A DNA stretch of 64,000 nt from Diplolepis rosae. Taxonomy: Eukaryota > Arthropoda > Insecta > Hymenoptera > Diplolepididae. Of this stretch, positions 12,015-22,000 are shown piece by piece. The position numbers were made by a program, and so were the translations under genes. Location: NCBI GenBank assembly GCA_030998225.1, contig JAPYXD010000736.1:10000001-10064000 (forward strand), in the 5' to 3' direction. The notes beneath the pieces are model-generated. The model was not told where the DNA came from. It was given only the letters and a program-made list of their open reading frames with translations, and ran no database searches. The stretch's first letter is position 1, and each line of letters starts with the position of its first letter.

Positions 12015-12996
12015 CGTGCGGCGTACTCTTAATTCAAAATTAATATTATCCTTCATAAACCCATGAGATTGAATATCATAAAATTTTTTCGCAAAACACA
12101 TCATATGAGTGTAAAGTGACATATGAGAACGCGAATTGTGGAATGCCCGTAAAGTGGTAGTATTTTTAATAAAAAAGTAATCTGAAGTATTGAATTCAAA
12201 TAAAACATACTGTTTTGGGAAAGTGATAGAGTGAAAAATTATGAATACTGAGTATGTTCTAATTAATCTTTTATGAGCAATGATTTTGAATGAATGAACA
12301 AATTCGTCATAAATATTTTCAGTTTTTAAAAAGGCCCAGAGCACAATAAAATGTCAATTTTTTATTGAAAATTTATGAAATAATTATGAAAAAATAATTT
12401 TGTTGGAAGTTCTTCTACAATAATCTTAAGTTGATTTAATTAACTGTGATATCCCAAGATTTCATGAGGATAGGTTTATTTGTCCAAAAACAGAAAGGTT
12501 TTGTTATAAAAGTGACAAAATACTTCATTGTATAATCGCTGTGACGAAAAACATTTAAACAATTTTTTGTTTAGTCAAGTTATTATTATGGCTAAATAGA
12601 ACCGAATGATCAACATTTGAATATAAAATAAAGACAGCCATTTTTTTCCATGGCGATTTCACGTATTCTGACCCATTATAGAAATATCTTATTAGGATAA
12701 TTAATAGTGATTTCTAAGTACTATCAGAAACCAGAGTTGGAATTTTGGATTTTCCAACAAGTTTTTTTTTGAAAACACAAAAAATCTTATTTCAGCAATT
12801 TTGGTCGAATGTGTCTGGTTAACGAACTGGACCTTACTTTTCCAGCTCCGACAAAGTATGCCAAAGCTCAATTCAATTCGATAATTCTATATAATTCTAC
12901 GAACACAGTATGTTTTATTTGAATTCAATACTTCAGATTACTTTTTTATTAAAAATACTGCCACTTTACGGGAATTCCACAATTCGCGTTCTCATA

Positions 12997-13840
12997 CCAG
13001 GTGTACAAGTATGAAACCGGTAATGACATCTATGTGTCGCTAGGTAAAACTATACGCTCTGTAGAACCAAATCGTTGACGCCATTTCTTCGCATTGAGTT
13101 CTGTCTACAATATTCAGTTCATAAACAATCAAGTTTCATACAACAACTAATTTTTTTTCGCTAGTAAAAATGTCGATTTTTGTGCCTTCAAACTACGATT
13201 TGCGGACATCATTGATTTTCTGTTACGAATTGAAGAAATCTGCTTTGGAAGCCCATCGAATGCTTGTGGAAGCTTACGGCCAGCATGCTCTAGGCAAAAC
13301 ACAGTGTTTCGAGTGGTTTAAAAAATTCAAAAGTGGTAATTTACCAGTAATTAATACCAGGTGAAACAGTTACTGGTCAACGCTACCAACAATTGGCCGA
13401 TTTGAATCGTGCTTTGCGCCAAAAACGTCCTGAATATCAAACTAGGCAACACAAAGTGATTTTTCTTGATGACAATGCACCAGCACATCGAACAAAAAAG
13501 ACTCGGGAATTGGTAAATTCGTACACCTGGGAAGCCCTCCCCCATGCGGCTTATTCACCAGACTTGGCTCCATCTGACTACCACTTATTTTCATCAATGG
13601 GGCACGCACTTGCTGAACAGCGCTTCGATTCGTACGAAAATGTGAAAAAATGGCTCGATGACTGGTTTGACTAAAAAAACGAACAATTTTTTTGGCGAGG
13701 CATACACAAATTGCCAGAGAGATGGGAAAAATGTGTGGCTAGCAATGGCCATTACTTTGAAGATTGAATGTATAACCATTTTTATTAAATAAACGTGTAT
13801 TTTCTCGAAAAAATTACCGGTTTCATTCTTGTACACCTGG
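12997..13840 (+). mobile_element. mariner element, internally deleted (copy 1)
   Basis: The terminal inverted repeats CCAGGTGTACAAGTATGAAA (12997) and its near-complement ending at 13840 are flanked by TA (12995-12996, 13841-13842), the mariner target duplication. The length of 844 bp is well short of an intact mariner of about 1.3 kb because the middle of the transposase gene is deleted. It is closely related to the copy at 56892-57659, which carries different deletions. Confidence 0.85.
13170..13767 (+). pseudogene. mariner transposase remnant (D34D type)
   Basis: The N-terminal helix-turn-helix region starts at the ATG at 13170 (MSIFVPSNYDLRTSLIF) and runs about 60 residues to KKFKSGN. 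A deletion then joins out of frame to PGETVTGQRYQQQ at about 13363. The C-terminal part has the second catalytic Asp in FLDDNAPAH and the third in SPDLAPSDYHLF; 34 residues lie between them, as expected for mariner. The first catalytic Asp is deleted. A TAA replaces a sense codon after KKWLDDWFD at 13672, and the remaining coding-like sequence ends GHYFED at 13767. No active protein is possible. Confidence 0.8.
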
Positions 13841-13845
13841 TACAC

Positions 13846-14187
13846 TACCATCGGAAATTGTGCGCACGGTGCTTGTGAGCGCTATTAAAAGTCACTGCTG
13901 ACTTTGAATCACGATATCTCGGTGAAAAAAAGAGATAGGGCATTTTTTAAAAAAACAGTCGGAAAGCTTATGAAATTCCACGTCTAGTGATGCTCAACAA
14001 ATATTTTTTTGACCTTCTGAAAATAATACAGCACGTGAGGAGTTAAAAAAAAAATTCAAGATTTTCTCAAATTCTCTACCTCAACTTCAACTTTTAGCAT
14101 GACCTAGGGAAGATTTGTCCAAAATCTGAACATTATACGACATAGAGTCTAAAATCTTATCTTTAATTTAAGCCAAGAAAACTTCAA
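13846..14187. other. Sequence between two inserted elements, unrecognised
   Basis: It lies between the mariner and the foldback inside the broken palindrome arm. No coding signal or repeat was identified; it may be a further insertion. Confidence 0.3.
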
Positions 14188-14787
14188 AAATATTCTTGGG
14201 TACCCGAGATACGATTAAAAATATTCAATCGTATCTGAGTTGAATTTTAATCGACGATCACGGTTCTCGGTCGGTTTGTTGCTCGCCTCCTTCGTTGAGG
14301 CAGGACCGAATAGGCCACGCACAAAGGTGGCGCTTAAGTGGAGCCCTCTTATATGTTCTTTGATCCAAGAACTTGTTTCCTTTATTTCTTTTCCTTTCAT
14401 TCTTAGTTGATATTCACAATGACTATTAAAATTTTTATTAATGTTCTAGTTTATAAGAATTTTAAGAAATAAAAAATTGTAACATATCATTGTTCTATTC
14501 GATAATATGGAGATGATATTAGATTTAAATAATTTTTAATACTCACAAATAACGATAAAAAATTTTTAAAATTTAGAATATTTAGAAATAAAAATTACTA
14601 ATGAACAGAATCAAAATTACATATAAGAGGGCTCCACTTAAGCGCCACTTTTGTGCATGGCCATTTCGGTCCTGCCTCAACGAAGGAGGCGAGCAACAAA
14701 CCGGCCGAGAAACGTGATCGGCGATTAAAATTCAACTCAGATACGATTGAACATTTTTTATCGTATCTCGGCTACCCATGAATATTT
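14188..14787. mobile_element. Foldback element with 167-bp arms
   Basis: Bases 14188-14354 and 14621-14787 are inverted copies with few mismatches, sharing the GC-richer block TTCGTTGAGGCAGGACCGAA. They surround an AT-rich loop of 266 bp. There is no transposase. The large arm-to-loop ratio is typical of foldback/MITE elements. It is inserted inside the older inverted repeat at 12015-14874. Confidence 0.7.
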
Positions 14788-15139
14788 TTTTCGATGTGTT
14801 TTGCAAAAAATTTTTTGATATTCAATCTCATGGGGTCTATGAAGGATAACATTAATTTTGAATTAAGAGGCTGACAGAAGTTGTGCGACCAATTTGTCTC
14901 ATATCTGAGACGCAGAAATTCTGATTTCTCGCAAGTTAAACGAATTTATGCAGCTGCAGAAATAGCGAAATCTCAGGTTCTATGCATTTCTTGTTGACAT
15001 TTTGATATGCAATATGAAGCTGAAACTTCGCTTTATTATCCATGCGAAATTACGAATCAGAAATGACGTTTAGCTTGGAGCAATTGAGCGTTCAAATAGA
15101 CTCTTATTTTCAGAAAATTTTAAGTTTTTCTTTTGTATA

Positions 15140-16563
15140 AAAAACCAGGGTGACGAATGACTCGATAAGCATCCATATCTATTCAGACTAGAGCATGAGA
15201 AAGACCATCGTGTCAGGAGTGAGTTGTGTGCCCACTGCCTGACCGACAGCCTCCCTCTCTGCGCCCCACCTGGCACAGACAAAGAGTGTGTGCTCTGCAT
15301 TTTCCACAAGGGATCCGCAGTAGCGACACAACTCATCGTCTCTTTTCTTGAAGCACTTCAGGTACGTATCAAAGCAACCATGGCCCGAAAGCGCTTGCGC
15401 CAGGTAAAAGCCGACTTGGCCATGCTTTCTATCCAGCCAGGTGGCGAGCTCCGGGATTAGACGGTGTGTCCATCTCCCGGATTGGTCACCATGCCATCTC
15501 GTCTGCCATTTCTCGACAAGTCTGCGCCTTCCATACTTACGGATGGCCTCTTTCGCGCGAGCGATTTCCTGCAGGTTGGTTAAGCAGGTGAGCTTCTTAC
15601 GGAGCTGAAAGGTCTTCCTTTCCTCCACCAATAAGTCTATTGGCGGGACACTCGCCAAGACCAGCACAGCACTCGTCGACACAGTTTGGTATGCTGAGAC
15701 AATTCTCAGCACCACACCTCGCTGTGCCGAGAACAGCTTCTTCTGGATAGCATGGTTGTTAAGGGCACTTGTCCAGACCGGAGCTGCATAAAGCAGCTTC
15801 GAATTTACCACGCTCGCCACCAGCCTTCTCTTAGCTTCTCTGGGTCCACCAATGCTGGGCATGAGCCGAGTCAGGGCGGCCCCACATTGGATGGCTTTGG
15901 CAGTCGCGATCTGCAGGTGTTCGCCGAAGCTAAGCCTTCGATCCAACTGCACACCCAGGTTCTTAATGCTCTTTTTCCACTTGATTTCATGCTCCCCGAG
16001 AACGATCCTCGGGTATTTGAAGGATCTCCTGTCTGTGACCAGCAAAGCCTCGGTCTTTTCAGGGGCCATTTTCAGGCATCTGCTATCCAACCAACGCTTT
16101 GCCCGCCACAGTCTATCATTGATCCTCAGCTCTAGTATTTTGACGTCGTCAGCGGCGCACACGACAAGTGCGTCATCCGCGAAGCCGATGATGCTCGTTC
16201 CAGCAGGCAGGTCCATGCGCAGGAAATCGCCATACATGACGTTCCAAACGAGTGGACCTACCCGCGACCCTTGAGGCGTGCCACATGTCATCTCTTCTTT
16301 GAGAGACCATTTTTCGCCCTCGTATATCACCTACCTATCGCTCAGATAGTCATCTATCATTCGCAACAGGTAGTCTGGAACCTTTTTCCGCACCATCGCC
16401 TCGATGCAGCCGTTCCACCTCGCGGTATTAAACGCATTGCGTATGTCAATACTGATTAACGTGCAGAATCCCTTACGCTTACCAGTTCCTCTTCTTGCCT
16501 TAGTGGCGATGTCCACCACTGCCTGGATGGCGTCAACTGCGGACCTGCCTTTCCAAAAGCGAC
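15140..16563 (-). mobile_element. R1-clade non-LTR retrotransposon, copy 1 (5' truncated)
   Basis: Minus-strand sequence with much higher GC than its surroundings. It encodes the C-terminal half of an R1-type ORF2 and is cut off at its 5' side at about 16563, where homology to copies 2 and 3 stops abruptly at WKGRSAVDAI. Such 5' truncation is usual for LINE insertions. Coding resemblance fades at about 15140; no poly-A or target duplication was confirmed. Translated sequence is nearly the same as copies at 35622-38285 and 61590-64000, so the family was active fairly recently. Confidence 0.85.
15188..16563 (-). pseudogene. R1-type ORF2 fragment: reverse transcriptase and C-terminal zinc knuckle
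   Basis: In order the product shows the RT segment around LISIDIRNAFNTARW (first catalytic Asp region), then a frame change near 16330, then TCGTPQGSRVGPL, the RT active site FADDALVV and the thumb region. The C-terminal Cys-rich motif CRYCGSLVENAEHTLFVC is typical of R1/I-type LINEs. The main open stretch is 16330-15188 (380 codons). It ends in a TAG about 20 codons before the family's usual end, because coding-like sequence (IWMLIESFVTLVF) continues past it. The endonuclease domain is absent through 5' truncation. One frameshift plus truncation means no function. Confidence 0.85.
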
Positions 16564-17379
16564 GTATCATTTTCCAGTAGAACGTATTGCAAATATTGAA
16601 AGATGGATTAATGACTGTCTGGTTTATTGTAAACAACAAAATCAAAAACTGCATTAAGTAGAACAGTTTTGCAGTAACGGTAATTTACACTTTTAAAAAT
16701 AAGTATGTCTGCTTCAAAGTCATATCTTTGCATAACCTACAAACTATTATTATTTTAATATAAATGATTCATATTTCAAGGGATTACAGCTTTTATAGAC
16801 TATGGTGGCATGCCTTTAACTAATCAAAATGTTTTATCTGCATTTTAGGGACAAGGCCAAATAGATCAAAGGAAAGGAACAACGAATGCGAAATCGGCGA
16901 AGAATAATATAATTTAATAATGATATAGAAATGTTCACTTTTGGAAGATATTATCAAAAAATTGTTTTTCTCTTCTTCAAAGGCGCCATTTATTTATCAC
17001 CACATTTATAATCTCACAAGACATTATTGTATATCTCATGAACATTTTGTGAAAACGTTATTAAAACTTTAGTAATCATAATATATTTACTTTCCATTTA
17101 ATTTGTAATTTTATTTCAAATTATTTTGAATACCTTTTTCAGAACCTATCCACATTATTTCTTACTGAAATGACCTTAATAATTTGTCTGAACCTTCCAA
17201 AATAATATTCAACTAATATTTTCTGAATATTTTTACCGAAAAATGTTGACTGACAAGCGGACATTCTCTTCATTCCATAAAACACGCTTTAACCTCTCAG
17301 TGCAACATTGCCAAACTTGCAGTACGAGTTTCAGGAAATCTTCACGCAAGTTTTTGTGATATCTGGGTATCAGTACTCT
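16564..17379. repeat. AT-rich sequence with duplicated exon end, copy B
   Basis: Bases 16788-17130 are the inverted counterpart of 5075-5430. Here the acceptor TGCATTTTAG is followed by GACAAGGCCAAATAGATCAA, so the coding version is interrupted by a TAG. The rest is AT-rich with no other feature. Confidence 0.45.
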
Positions 17380-18289
17380 TACACTGAGAGAAAGTATTAG
17401 TTGTGGCTACCCATTTTTTTATCTAAAAAGGGTCACAAGTATGTTTTTTATTCTGTATCATCTAAACACCTTAGTTCTTACAGCTAGATTAAGTAAGTAG
17501 CAATAATTAAAATTTTTATTAAAACTTACTAAATCCGATTAGTCGGTCCGGTTTGTAGCCGGGACTATTTTTATGCATTCGCACATTGTATTGATATTAT
17601 AATAGAAGTTACCAATACGTTTTTGTAAAACTTACTAATTGCATCAATCGCTATTACTATTTGTCCAGTTTAGATATTACAAAAAATATATATTTTTTGA
17701 CATAACGGAGAATAGTTGTGTTAAAAAATATTTCAATATCTTAATTAGAAACTGATGAATTTTTTTATCCGTACATGACTAAAATAGTAATTCCAACTTT
17801 GAAAAAAATGTTAAATTCATCATTCTATCTATTTTATTTCGGTTAAAGTCGATGGAAACTTTCTTAGGTTAGAATATTGCTTAGGAGAAAAACTTTTTTA
17901 ATTATGGTTTTGCAAAATGTAACAAAGGGTGGTAATTGTTGACATATTTTTCATCACAAATTGCAAAACAGTCAATGTATGTAACGATTTCAAAACGATT
18001 CAAAACAGTTGATAAGCAGGAAAAATCTAATTCGTCTGTACAATTATTTCTTGAAGTTTACTATTGTCAAAGATTTATAATTACACGAAATATTACATAT
18101 GAAAATAAAATAATTACTTTTCTCAAACTAAATGAATTCGATCAATTTTACAAAACAAAACTAGTAGCATACTTAGTTTCAGAGACTTTTCACCATTGGT
18201 AAGTTTTACAAAATTTTTAGTACTGTTTACTAAAAATAAAAAGTTGTGACCTTTTAGTCAGCACAACTAATAGGATTTCTCTCAGTGTA
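17380..18289. mobile_element. MITE with TACACTGAGAGAAA ends
   Basis: The terminal inverted repeats TACACTGAGAGAAA plus ATTAGTTGTG at 17380 and the complement ending at 18289 define a 910-bp element. Sub-terminal blocks (GGGTCACAAGT versus GTTGTGACCTT) are also mirrored. An open frame at 17936-18202 (88 codons) has no recognisable similarity and is not called. Confidence 0.6.
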
Positions 18290-18535
18290 TTTTTATTAGT
18301 CAAAAGTTCTAATAATTTGCATGCTAAAAATAGACTTACTATTTTGATACGAGAAAACTATATATTCTAATTTTGTAGGATTACAATATTATATTATTAA
18401 TCATATTTGGTCTATTTTAATTGATACAGATTCGAATAGCATATATATGATTTTCGTGACTTGAATTCCATCCTTATAGTCTGAGCCTTATTTTCTATCA
18501 TCAGGATCTTATAAGGGTTCTGCATCTAAATCAAA

Positions 18536-19000
18536 TTATTCGACATTTTGTTGTGTAATTACTATTATTACTCTCTTATTATTTGTCTTAGATTGTTTCC
18601 TAGATTCGGATGGAGCCTTCTTTTCAGTTTTAATCTTCTTTTCTGTGGTAATCTTCGATTTTGCTACACTCTTGTCCTTTGATGATTTTTGTCGCTCTGG
18701 TGGACTCATTGGATCTGATGAATTTTGTGTTTCTGATATTGACATTGGATCTGCTGAATCTCTTGTTTCCGATGGTGACATTGGTTCCGGTGAATCTTCT
18801 GTTTTTATTGGATACATTGGTTTTGTTGCAGGTTCTGAATCTGATAAATCGTCTTCAGCGCAAGAATATTTATTAATAACCTTTTTATGGCAGTATAAAT
18901 TTTCAAAAACAGAGAGAACTTTTTCTCCGTTTGTATTTCCTTTACTCATAAGAATTCCCGTGAGCTGCCTTTCAACAAATAGAAGATCACCAATCTCTTC
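18536..19000 (-). CDS. Serine protease homolog, exon 5 with low-complexity tail
   Basis: Acceptor GATATTTTAG; 154 codons and a TAA at 18538-18536. The first 46 residues complete the barrel (GDLLFVERQLTGIL, VLSVFENLYC). The rest is hydrophilic: repeated SPEPMSPSETRDS-like units, then a Lys-rich stretch. The tail has no known domain. Confidence 0.6.
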   Translation of the reverse strand, partial: EEIGDLLFVERQLTGILMSKGNTNGEKVLSVFENLYCHKKVINKYSCAEDDLSDSEPATKPMYPIKTEDSPEPMSPSETRDSADPMSISETQNSSDPMSPPERQKSSKDKSVAKSKITTEKKIKTEKKAPSESRKQSKTNNKRVIIVITQQNVE

Positions 19001-22000
19001 CTAAAATATCAAATAGTTTGTAATATTTTATCAACTTTTTCAAGAAATATCTCGGCCGAAAACATTAAAATGTTTTCCTAGCCGTATTAGTATTTTTCGA
19101 TGTACTTACTCCATCGGGACGTGGTTCTACGAATATCTCACATTTACTAGAACTATCAATAGTGACTAGTTTACCATGCGGCTTATTCTGTAACATATTA
19201 GATGTACAAGTTTCATTATATTCTAGATAGCCAAGAAGATATTAATCATCAGTCGCTTAATGATCTAGGATTGCTTGAGCATTAGGCCGATTGTCAGCTA
19301 TAATAATTTTTTAGAGAAAATTAATTTTCTTAATTCGTTAATGCTGAACATAATCATTATAGTATTAATATTCTACCAATGATTAAATAGACATTTTCAA
19401 AAAATTTAGATCTTCCCAGTTACTATTAAGTACTTTATGCCTAAAAATCTTATATCGATAGAATTTTGAAACTTTTCAGTGTGTAAGTCCTATAAATCTT
19501 TCGCTAAAGGTCACATTAAATGTGAAAATATAACAAATCAATAATTTTAATGATAGCATTTCTATATCTTATAATCTTCTAAAACTTAATAAACTTTAGA
19601 AACCTAATTACAAATTTGAAAAGTTAGATGTTCTCAGTTTATAATATTAAATTATGTATTTAAAGATATCCATGTTACAATTATAGATATATTTTTCATG
19701 TATAAATTGGGAAATTTTTTGAAGTATATGTATTACTTTTTCAAGTTCTTCTTTAATTGTATTTGAAAGTTTGCCCACATTATACTTGAAAAATTGTTTT
19801 TTTTTTCAATTAAATGTCAAAATGGAAGGGGTGAATTCTATCCACGATCTGGGAGCACTGCCATTTAGAACGAAATTGATTCCAGGTGCCAAAGATGCAT
19901 CTTGCTGGGGGGGGGGGGGGGTAATTCGGTGAAAAAATGGCTTTTTAAGAATTTTTTTTGCGATACAGATAGTGCTAGTTCATTCAGTCAATTTCCATAT
20001 AATAATACTACATTTGAACAATATTCGCGTAAATTTTCATTGCAAAATATTGAAAATTGAGCGAGTAACAGTAAATCTCCGGAGGCGCCACGAAAAAAGT
20101 TGTTTTGCGGTGTACATCATAACTCGCAATAGTATCATTTGATACAAAAAAATCAAAGTGCATTTGTTGAAGGAGATGTTTCGCGAGGTAACCCTGGGAG
20201 GATTTCTTTTTCGATTTTTCAATTTTTCGTAACACTTGGAAGCCAGAAAACTGATTTTTGCTAAAAAAAAAATCGGCTAATTTGATATTGTAAAATTAAT
20301 AATTATTGAAATAAACAAAAAAGCTCTCAGAGATACTTGGTGAATTATGTGAAGAAGTCCTGTGCAAAATTTCAAAACGATTGGTCCAGTAGATTTTGAG
20401 TTATGATGTACACGGACTTCAAAAATAACAAGTTTCAGAAAAACGCTTTGAAGTTTTGCTCTACTAATTCGCAACTCGTAAACTAGTATAGAAAACCGGC
20501 AAGAAACTTTCCTGGAAGGCAAAATTCCAGGAGGAAGAAGCGTTTTTGAAACCTGGATTCAATTTTTTCTTCAAGTAAGGAATTGTTATCCTGGGGCTTC
20601 CTAATAATTATTCCTGAGTTGTCTGTATATTTAAATTTTCACTATATACTACTATAGATTGACTATAGATCATCTATCTACCTTCAGCTTCGCGTTGCGT
20701 GTTAGAACAAGAGACGTATATTTAGATTCAGGCTTTCTCTCATCACTCGCGAGAAATTGTATAGCTTGTTCAGGGTCTTTTTCCTTATTAGATTGAAACT
20801 GAAATAAAATGTTTTTATTAAAAAATATTCAATAAATTAAAAACTTATTTAATACAATAAGATTTCACTATTTTAGCCTTAAAGTTTTGTGTTTGTCAAG
20901 ATCTTACAAGTAATATGGAAATTGCTCCATCATCCTCTATATCATCAATTTTAAGTACGCCTCGAGAAAAATAGGCGTCACTCATTACTCTCATAGCTCT
21001 TTTATCCCAATCCTTATGACAAGTAAAAACTGCAACGGCGTGTTTATGAGAAATTATGGCTACATTACATAAAAAACGATTTCCTGCGGCCAAGATTAGA
21101 GAACCTAACACGGTGTTCTTGACCAATTTTTGTGGAAGCCTCTTCTCCTCTAATTTGCTAAATTCCATCAAATCGGATTCTGTGAACATATTTAAAAGAA
21201 TTGAATAATCTTTGTTGGCGCGGAAACATTATTCGTCCTTGTGACGTACCACATCTTTGAGATGCCCTTCATAACTGAAACTGAAGAGATAATAAGAAGC
21301 CTACACGGAGAAAAGTTTGGTGGATCCGCTCGCCCAACACTTAGAACTGATGCACTAAACACATGGAGAGCTACGCGACCTCTGTTAAGTCGAACTGCTC
21401 TGCTAATTGGAGAGAACCATTACCCCAAACTAGGCGAACCGTTACGCGAAATGCTTTGGCCAGCCATTCTCTCACAAGCTTTCTCATCAGTTTGGGGTAA
21501 TCAGTGCCCCAATTTTAGAGTAGACGTCGCACTAAATCAAAGAGGAGCGACTTTACAACCGCTAGTGCAACGATTCTACTAAACTTCTCTCCGTGTGATA
21601 TTGAATTTTGTAGGACGTCCTTAAGGCGTGCATAATAAAAATAAGTAAAATTTAAGAAGGAAGCGCTTGAGGCCATAGGTCACAAAAAATTTTCTACCTT
21701 ACCGGTATTTGAGTTTCTGTAACCCCATTTCCATTCAAAATGAGGTACAGAGTTGAATATTTGTGAGATTAAATAAAATGCACTAAAATAGGTCTACATG
21801 ATAATAAATGAATATTTCAAACTGATTAGGTGAGTTTGAAATTTTTGTCATTGCCTAAATTATCGGAGGTTCACTAGTCGCGTATCAGATAGGATACGTT
21901 GTCAACAGGTGTCCTCGTAGACAATTTCAAACTCTTATATCGCAAATAATGCAATTGAATTTAAATATTTAAAGAATTTCAAAATATTTCTGTGAAAAAA

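Larger units (their letters stand above)
12015..14874. repeat. Large inverted repeat, right arm broken by insertions
   Basis: The left arm 12015-12213 has its complement in two pieces. Bases 12909-12996 mirror 12126-12213, and bases 14796-14874 mirror 12015-12100. The two right-arm pieces are pushed apart by a mariner (12997-13840), about 350 bp of other sequence and a foldback element (14188-14787). The palindrome therefore existed before these insertions. A minus-strand frame of 118 codons over the left arm (12344-11988) has no family resemblance and is not called a gene. Confidence 0.6.

Noticed and set aside
11988..12344. Minus-strand open frame of 118 codons
   Set aside because: It lies over one arm of an inverted repeat, uses AT-rich chance codons and shows no domain; the mirrored arm does not keep the frame.
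15752..16274. Plus-strand frames over LINE copy 1, and minus-strand frames over copies 2 and 3
   Set aside because: They are antisense shadows of the GC-rich reverse transcriptase gene; the sense strand carries the RT motifs.
17936..18202. Plus-strand open frame of 88 codons
   Set aside because: It is inside a MITE with clear inverted ends and has no family resemblance.
21241..21582. Plus-strand open frame of 113 codons
   Set aside because: It coincides with the less AT-rich interior of a MITE, where stops are rarer by composition alone; no motif recognised.
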